This document shows positions 59,901-64,000 of a stretch of 64,000 bases of DNA, in pieces (position 1 is the stretch's first letter; every line of letters begins with the position of its first letter). Position numbers and translations under genes: made by a program. This stretch comes from Strongylocentrotus droebachiensis (taxonomy: Eukaryota > Echinodermata > Echinoidea > Camarodonta > Strongylocentrotidae), in contig JAVYIG010007939.1 in the NCBI GenBank assembly GCA_035222895.1, positions 31,168-95,167 on the forward strand, given 5' to 3'. The notes below the pieces were generated by a model, which saw only the letters and a program-made list of their open reading frames with translations, was not told where the DNA came from and ran no database searches.

Positions 59901-60250
59901 TTATAAAAGACTTAGATCTAGACTAGATCTAGAGTCTAGTAGTAGATCTAGTAGTAGCCAGCTAGTTTAACTTTAAGTTTAATTGTAAACTATAATGCCA
60001 TTAAGAATAAAATATTAACGTAAAATAGATTTACCTGCGAGATTCTGTTAACAGGAGTTATGTCATCAGATTGAAGACTTAAATCAGAAGCAATGTCTGA
60101 GCTGCAACTACTCGCAATGCTCATGCTAGTGTCAAGCTCGGGCGGTGAGCCGACTGGGCTGCTCCCTTCACTCCGCTCCATTCTGCTTTTTGATACGTCC
60201 ATGGGAGATGTCAACGACAACGTGCCGGTGCCAGTATCTGTAGTTAACAT
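47738..60250 (-). CDS. SNX10: SNX10/SNX11-like sorting nexin, five coding exons
   Basis: PX-domain protein predicted to bind endosomal phosphoinositide and act in endosome/vacuolar-ATPase trafficking, as vertebrate SNX10 does. Exons 60250-60035, 56549-56463, 55504-55398, 48723-48628 and 47921-47738 give 229 aa with GT-AG introns and matching phases (0,0,2,2). Residues 1-72 are a Ser-rich, acidic, disordered head absent from human SNX10. The PX domain spans about 73-185: VTLYKISVE, VWRTFSEFVWLRRRLESG, VPDLPTRTLLNLF, KRMIGLKEFLNKVI, FLSDAAVHLFLQSNLSVEEI (human SLHLFLQSHLNSEDI). The Arg just before the aromatic residue of the R-R-Y motif is Thr here (ACA). SNX10 and SNX11 cannot be separated by eye. 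The introns are crowded with TTAA elements. Confidence 0.9.
47960..48075. mobile_element. TA-flanked MITE, CAGTCAAACCTG family, partial copy 3
   Basis: TACAGTGAAACCTGTTTAC at the left; the shared inner ACATGTTTCAATG segment is present, the right end is not. Confidence 0.55.
48628..48723 (-). CDS. SNX10: Sorting nexin exon 4 (residues 137-168)
   Basis: (K)AVPDLPTRTLLNLFDRDFA then EKRMIGLKEFLN; the PX Pro-rich loop and following helix. Acceptor TTATAG, donor AA|GTAAGT, phase 2 to 2. Confidence 0.9.
48860..50378 (+). mobile_element. 1.5 kb TTAA-flanked element, family C
   Basis: TTAA at 48856 and 50379; termini AGGTGAATTCC / CCAAATTCACCT. A second inverted pair lies further in (GACGTCATTCCGTGGAC near 49043; GTCCACGGAAATACGTC near 50167). 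The interior is more GC-rich and holds a short acidic frame from ATG 49168 (MTENSSDELEMIFEYDEEEV, then SSSDDGI and a stop), in the style of a transposase N-terminus but broken. Probably a degenerate copy of a piggyBac/Kolobok-type element. In sorting-nexin intron 3. Confidence 0.7.
49802..49849. repeat. Perfect 21-bp hairpin with (AGCTC)n arms
   Basis: AGCTCAGCTCAGCCGTTCGT A, 6-nt loop CTGCAC, exact inverse. Inside family-C element. Confidence 0.95.
51073..51452. mobile_element. TTAA-flanked MITE, family A (reverse type), copy 3
   Basis: TTAA at 51069 and 51453; ends AGATAAAGTTGAGTTCTGG / CCAGAACTCAACCTTCTCT. Only 80 bp from the 3.8 kb element, to which it is related in reverse orientation. 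Confidence 0.87.
52165..52199 (+). repeat. AGGTCA half-site array
   Basis: Five AGGTCA copies at spacings of 0-2 bp (direct repeats of the nuclear-receptor half-site type). Just downstream of the element's gene. Could be chance microsatellite. Confidence 0.8.
52265..54917 (-). CDS. Unknown protein with two paired Cys/His modules, two exons
   Basis: Exons 54917-54581 and 53019-52265 join in phase 1 (donor GTGAGT, acceptor TTCCCCAG) into 363 aa. Start at ATG 54917 (MATDATAACS; A at -3, G at +4), with a CCAAT box (GCCAATCAG) about 65 bp upstream. Module 1: C18-x2-H21 ... H84-x2-C87-Y-x2-F-T. Module 2: C147-x2-C150 ... H209-x2-C212-Y-x2-Y-T. Both look metal-binding and seem to be ancient duplicates. 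Then a basic helical stretch (FCKDVVEEKLIKEEKAWELV) and DASSYKTNSLKRRLQSTYP, and an acidic tail (DSEEDEDF). From memory, similar modules occur in long uncharacterised, transposon-associated proteins of corals, fish and echinoderms, which are much longer, so this could be a truncated or partial member. Function unknown. It lies inside a TTAA element and an intron of the sorting nexin. Confidence 0.7.
53393..53900 (-). repeat. 170-bp minisatellite, about 3.5 units
   Basis: Unit starts at 53393, 53526, 53696 and about 53845 (CTGGATCTCTTTTCGTGAAT, GCATTCCGTCCCTCTAGGCG, CTGGCCAGCTTTATTAGTAA, ATACATGCATCGGTATGTAT). The two central units are nearly identical. In the intron of the element's gene. Confidence 0.9.
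53970..54010. repeat. Perfect 41-bp palindrome
   Basis: Twenty-base arms TCATATTATTATGATGTAGA and exact inverse around one central A. Follows directly after the minisatellite. Confidence 0.97.
54419..54502. repeat. 84-bp imperfect palindrome
   Basis: Inner stem GATCGCCAGCGC / GCGCTGGCGATC around GGTA; outer stem AGGCCTAGGGCTAGGCTAAC pairs with GTTAGGGCTAGCCTAGCCCT after small bulges. In the element's intron. Confidence 0.9.
55398..55504 (-). CDS. SNX10: Sorting nexin exon 3 (residues 102-136)
   Basis: SNDICFHLPSTCVWRTFSEF then VWLRRRLESGCSFIR; matches human CFTMKTSCVRRRYREFVWLRQRL. Acceptor TCCACAG, donor AAA|GTAAGC. Lies 86 bp from the right end of the 3.8 kb element. Confidence 0.9.
55840..56210. 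mobile_element. TTAA-flanked MITE, family D, copy 1
   Basis: TTAA at 55836 and 56211; ends AGGGATCCGG / CGATCCCT. Homologous along its length to 56861-57234 (AACTTTGTCTCAGATTCTGA, CATAACACTACAGTCTATTG, AATATTACACCATATCACAG). Contains a hairpin AAAACCGTTCGCCGGACGGTTTT split as 10-nt arms near 55998-56020. Confidence 0.87.
56463..56549 (-). CDS. SNX10: Sorting nexin exon 2 (residues 73-101)
   Basis: VLTVLDVPESISSTDNSGSK then VTLYKISVE, the first strands of the PX fold. Acceptor CACTCCAG, donor GTAGGC. Sandwiched between two family-D MITEs. Confidence 0.85.
56861..57234. mobile_element. TTAA-flanked MITE, family D, copy 2
   Basis: TTAA at 56857 and 57235; same sequence family and same orientation as copy 1, lacking its central hairpin. 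The two copies bracket sorting-nexin exon 2. Confidence 0.87.
57240..58520. other. Intron sequence without supported features
   Basis: Sorting-nexin intron 1. Contains TACATGTACA motifs, two CCCTAAACATGGGT repeats at 58079-58125 and a poly-C run at 58245. Nothing coding recognised. Confidence 0.5.
58521..58874 (-). mobile_element. tRNA-derived SINE with central domain and (GAA)n tail
   Basis: Minus strand: tRNA-like head with A box (GGCTCAGTAGGT) and B box (GGGTTCGACTCC), then a conserved-looking central part (GTGTTAACGTGCCCCTTCCC, GATAGGACGTTTAATGGAGG, GCACGTTAAGAACCCACTGC, AACTATAAGAGTAGGGGGAA), ending in (GAA)n at 58521-58533. It resembles broadly distributed invertebrate SINEs with a shared central domain; the exact family is not assigned. 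Not a functional tRNA gene (no plausible acceptor-stem closure). Confidence 0.78.
59422..59866 (+). mobile_element. 445-bp hAT-like element carrying a zinc-finger fragment, copy 2
   Basis: CAGTGGCGGATCCAGG ... CTAGATCCGCCCCTG. Same layout as 30520-30955. Holds THAGEKP linker codons, then after one extra T the finger FKCKYCEKIFNSSGNLTKHM followed by ITLD instead of the second His (59545-59640). No clear duplication of target. In sorting-nexin intron 1. Confidence 0.85.
60035..60250 (-). CDS. SNX10: Sorting nexin exon 1 (residues 1-72)
   Basis: MLTTDTGTGTLSLTSPMDV ... SDDITPVNRISQ; Ser/Thr/Pro/Asp-rich. ATG with A at -3; donor GTAAAT; phase 0. Confidence 0.82.
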
Positions 60251-60800
60251 TGTCTTACTCTTCTTACTCTTTATACTAGCGTCAGTTATTAAATTACTAA
60301 ATTGACGTCTTCAAATCTAACTTCCACCACTTGTAAAATCAAACTGAAAGCGAAATTAAAAATATTTAAACGGAATAATCCAGGAAGTTCGACGGGACTT
60401 TTTGGGTCAAGTTGACAACAAATAATTCTAAGCGCGCGTAGTAGTAAAATGTATTACGCCGGTGATCTTCTGAAAATCATGTGATGAAGGCATGCGGATG
60501 CGATATACAGTACAGTATGGAAAGCCGTTGGAGACTTTATTCACATGCCCCAGACGTATAGAACGCGGCACACGTCTGCTAAATTGACCAATCACCGCCT
60601 GTTATTTAGAAGACGTGTGCAAGGTGTTATTAGCACGCGTGTGCCCTTTTCCAGACGGGTGCGCAGAACGCTCGTAATTTGATTTTTAAGGCAACCAATC
60701 AAGTCCGCTGTTACAAAGCTGCTCAGCTCAGTACGTACGGGGCCTGCTCACTATTACAAAACTGCTCAGGTCAGTACATATTGGATGGGGGACACACCCA
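60251..60800. promoter_or_regulatory. Upstream region of the sorting nexin
   Basis: GC content and CpG density rise here (ACGTCTGCTAAATTGACC, ACGCGTGTGCCC), as expected for a 5'UTR/promoter. The inverted pair AGACGTGTGC / GCACACGTCT-like sequences is seen at 60569-60622. No TATA box or exact start site can be set. Confidence 0.4.
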
Positions 60801-60854
60801 CGGCCAGGCACGGATCCAGGGGGAGGGCCGAAGGGGTCTCCCCTCCCCCGCCAA

Positions 60855-61110
60855 AAGAGAGAGAGAGAGAGAGAGCTAGATAGAGAGAAGGAACAGAAGG
60901 GAAGGGGAAAGAGGAGAGAAAGTAAAGAAAGAAGAGGAAGAAGAAAAGAAAAGAGGGGAAAAAAAGAGATCGACGGGGGGGGGCGACTGAGGGCCTTGCC
61001 TCCGAGGCTGTTGCCCCCCCCCCCAAAAAAAAAAAAAAAAAAAAAAAAAGAAGAAGGAAGGAAAGGGAAATAAAAAAAAGGAGAAGAGGAGACAAAGGGA
61101 AGGGGGGAAA
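60855..61110. repeat. (GA)n and purine-rich low complexity
   Basis: GAGAGA tracts, then GGAAG-rich DNA and a 30-bp poly-A run at 61023-61051; similar blocks at 61370-61450 and 61530-61660. Long frames in both strands here are artefacts. Confidence 0.9.
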
Positions 61111-61530
61111 GAAAGAAGAAAAGTAATGAAGGGAGATATCAGTTATGATTTTCTCGCCAACGATTATTTTGTTGATCGTCAGGGGGGGGGGGGGACGGAC
61201 AAAAATAAAGAGAGTAGGAAGGGAAAAGGAAAGATGAGAGCTAAAAGGGAACAAAAAATGGAAAGAAGAAAAGATAACAGGTAAACAAAAAGGGAGGGGG
61301 TCAGATGCAATTAATCCAGCCACATGTGGTTCGGGTAGGGGGTGAAAGGACTTTGCCTCCCCCCAGGGAACTTTAAAAAGAGAGAAAGAAGGGAAGGGGA
61401 AGGGAAAGAGATGAGAAAGGGAAAGAGAAAAAAAGGGGAAGAAAAGGTAGGGGAGATCAGTTGCGATTTTTCCCGCCAACAAGGTGTGGATCGGGGGCGA
61501 AAAGCCCTTGCCTCCCCCCTCCCCCTCAGC

Positions 61531-61570
<40 letters not shown>

Positions 61571-62417
61571 AGGGAGGGAGGGAATGGGAAAGAGGAGAGA
61601 AAGGGAAAGAAAATAAAGAGTAAGAAGAAAATAAATATGGAAAAAGATATGCTTTCACGCTCCTATCGCGCCCCCCCCCCCCCCCCAAACGAGACCAAGC
61701 GCCAGATACGCCACTGGACACTACTGGTGTATCCCCAAAAAAGATTAAAACGATGTTTATTTCTAATTCGATTTCAGTGATTTACAAATATTGTGAAATG
61801 ACATAAGTAAGTTATACGTATTTATGAGTTTGTTGGAAAATCGTTCCCAAAGTTACAGTCAGTCGAGAAATATGCCTATTTTGAGGTCTTCATGTCCTGG
61901 CCCGCTGAACGGCGGGGCTCGGGAGACTGAGCTTTCCCTCCTCCCAACCATTTTGAAAAGTATATTCAAAAGAAATAGAAAGAAAGAAAGAAAGGGGAAA
62001 AATAAAGAGGAAGAAAAATGGAAAGAGGGAAAAGATATGCTTTTGCGCTCATCTCGTCTCCCCCAAACGAGACCAAGCGCCAGGTACGCCACAAGACACC
62101 ACTGGCGTACTTATTAGAAGGGGGCAGCCTCCCCCTTAAGTGGTTCATTTTTAATTCGATTTCAGTGATTTACAAATGTTGTAAAATGACATAATTTTTT
62201 AGTAAATTGTTAGAAAATGACGAATTCCCAAAGTTACAGTCAGGCGAGAAATATGCTTATTTAGAGGTCTGCACGTCAAGGCTCGCGGAACATAAATTGG
62301 CGTGGAGTCTAGGGGCGGAGCTCCCGGAAGCTCAGGGGGCAATTGGCATTCATTACGTTTAGATGAGCATATTTAGATACCTTATTAATGACACGGGTAG
62401 GTCACTAATTGGCGTGG

Positions 62418-63463
62418 GGTCCAGGCAGGCGCGGATCCAGGATTTCTTAGGGGGGGGGGCCAAATTTGAAATTATGCGAGCCAAATATTGGTACGTAATG
62501 GTGACCAGCAGTGACGTAATGCGAGGGGGTGGATACAGGGAGGAACGAGTTTCCCCCTCCCTCCTCCGTGAAACGCGGAAGCTTGACGTTTTATTCAATT
62601 ATTAGAGAAAGTAGACAATTCGTTGTACCGTTCTCGAAAATAATCCCCGTCTGAATTCAGTTCCCCCCCCCCTCCTGCGCGAAGCGCGGAAACGTTGACG
62701 TTTCATAAAAATATTGGAGAAAGAAGACGATTCGCTGTACCGTTCTCGACTCTTAATCCTCGTCCTAATTCAGTCCCCCCCTCCCCCTCCCGTTCAAAGT
62801 GCGGAAGCTATTTACGTTTCATTAAATCATTAGAGAAAGAAGACGATTCGTTGTACCGTTCTCTACTCTTAATCCTCGTCTGAATTCAATTTCTCCCCTC
62901 CCGCGCGAAACGCAGAAGCTTTGACGTTTCATTAAATTATTAGAAAGAGGGGGGGGGGAGGGGCGGGAGCTCGAAGCTCCCGATCCCCGCCGTTCCTCGG
63001 GCCATGACATGACAAGAATCATAATTTTCCAACAAACGCATATAAACAAGTATAATTTACTAAAAAGTGAGGAAAAATCTCCAAAATTATGTAATTTCAG
63101 CATTATTTGTATTCCACTGTTATGGAATTAGAAAAAAAAAACACGTTTGAATTTGATTTCCCACAAGCCCCCCCCCCCTATCAGTACGCCAGTATCTCCT
63201 CTTTTCCTTTTTTCTTTCCCTTTCCTTCCTTCTCTCTTAATTCTTATTGTTTTTGATTGGGGGGGGGGTGGCAGCAGCCTGGGAGGCAAGGCCCTTTCGC
63301 CCCCGATCTCCTTCTTCCCCCATTTCTTTTCTTCTTCCTCTTCTTTCTTTCTCTTTCTCTCCTCTTTCCCTTTCCCTTCTTTTCCTTTCTTCTCTCTTTT
63401 TTGTGGAAGGGGGGGGCAAGGCCCGCTCGGCCCCCTCCCTCTGGATCCGCGCCTGGGTCCAGG
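62418..63463. mobile_element. 1.03 kb hAT-like element with 8-bp duplication, nested
   Basis: Element 62426-63455, termini CAGGCGCGGATCCAG / CTGGATCCGCGCCTG, flanked by GGTCCAGG on both sides (62418-62425, 63456-63463). Removing it and one duplication restores the block GGGGTCCAGGGGCTGAGCCCC seen elsewhere. Left half holds satellite array 4; right half holds poly-C and pyrimidine-rich DNA. No transposase. Confidence 0.9.
62565..62945 (-). repeat. About 118-bp palindromic satellite, array 4
   Basis: Three to four units in the orientation of array 2 (AGAAGACGATTCGTTGTACC, GCGAAGCGCGGAAACG). Inside the nested hAT-like element. Confidence 0.92.
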
Positions 63464-64000
63464 GGCTGAGCCCCAGGAAACTCAGGGGCTATCGGGGCAT
63501 TCATTACGTTCAGATGAGCATATTTGTTATACCTCGGAAACTCAGGGATTTTTAGGCATTTAATAACGGTCAGATAAGCATTCAGGGGCACGCCTTAGGG
63601 CCCTTGGTGGGGTCAAGGGGGTGGAGCCTCCGGAAAGTCAGGGGTTTTAGGCATTTAATTACGGTCAGTTGATCATATTTTAAGACCTCATTATTTTGTG
63701 ACACTGGCAGGTCACAATTAATTTTTGTCTCTTTCTCCCTACTTCTCCTGAATATACTTTTTAAAAATAGTGGAGGACCCATACCCCGAGCCCCGCCGTT
63801 CCGCGAGCCTTGACACATAGACCTCTAAATAAGCATACTTCTCGCCTGACTGTAACTTTGGGAATTCGTCATTTTCCAACAAACTCATAAAACAGTATAA
63901 TTTACTAAAAATTATGTCATTTCACAACATTTGTAAATCACTGAAATCGAATTAGAAATAAACCTCATTTTATTCTTGTTTGGGGGAGTACGCCTTTAGT

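Larger units (their letters stand above)
60805..64000. mobile_element. Foldback complex, truncated by the window end
   Basis: Starts CAGGCACGGATCCAGG. Left side: purine-rich blocks, poly-C/poly-G and two repeats of ATTCGATTTCAGTGATTTAC with CCAAAGTTACAGTC (61770-62300). These are found again in inverse at 63725-63960 and partly at 63000-63130. Blocks GGGTCCAGGGG / GGGGTTTTAGGCATTTAATT match the central palindrome at 27 kb. A nested hAT-like copy sits at 62426-63455. The right end lies beyond 64000. Confidence 0.75.

Noticed and set aside
60766-61721. Frames up to 238 aa on the minus strand
   Set aside because: Same artefact of (GA)n and poly-G/poly-C DNA in the foldback complex.

Overview
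The window reads as genomic DNA of an animal, most likely a marine invertebrate deuterostome. An echinoderm such as a sea urchin is my best guess, but species cannot be fixed from the sequence. It is AT-rich. Three host genes are split by GT-AG introns with matching phases, and more than half of the window is mobile or tandem-repeat DNA: TTAA-flanked MITEs, hAT-like CAG...CTG elements, foldback elements, LINEs and tRNA-derived SINEs. There are no operons, Shine-Dalgarno sites or CRISPR arrays.

Host genes. (1) 11434 to 1919, minus strand: a complete nine-exon SLC41A-type Mg2+ transporter (566 aa). Its first coding exon lies near 11 kb and its stop codon at 1919. (2) 19389 to 41232, plus strand: FMC1, a 111-aa mitochondrial ATP-synthase assembly factor in three small exons (19389-19472, 34113-34265, 41134-41232). 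Its first intron is 14.6 kb and is almost filled by a 13 kb inverted-repeat structure. Its second intron holds a Tx1/L1-type LINE. (3) 60250 to 47738, minus strand: a SNX10/SNX11-like sorting nexin (229 aa, five coding exons). Its last coding exon has been copied about five more times in tandem just downstream, each copy keeping splice-like borders.

Repeat layout. 12.8-15.6 kb holds a hAT-like element with a perfect 8-bp target duplication, carrying 13 copies of a roughly 118-bp palindromic satellite. 15.8-17.2 kb is a 5'-truncated CR1/Jockey-like LINE. 19.56-32.73 kb is a giant inverted repeat: 0.7-0.8 kb unique arms, then a 75-bp satellite in opposite orientations (3.8 kb on the left with a 1461-bp higher-order duplication, 1.8 kb on the right), then a 6 kb centre containing a second foldback element (25321-28340). 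35-39 kb is a nearly full-length Tx1-like ORF2 broken by a 4-bp duplication. 48.9-57.2 kb is a cluster of TTAA-flanked elements in the sorting-nexin introns. 60.8-64.0 kb is another foldback complex with a nested hAT-like copy, cut off by the window end.

Most interesting. The element at 51537-55308 has TTAA at both ends, matching terminal inverted repeats and one two-exon gene. That gene encodes a 363-aa protein with two C/H-rich, putative metal-binding modules and no recognisable transposase. Short MITEs elsewhere in the window are internally deleted or related copies of it. Also notable are a C2H2 zinc-finger fragment captured inside two copies of a hAT-like element, and the in-frame exon array of the sorting nexin.
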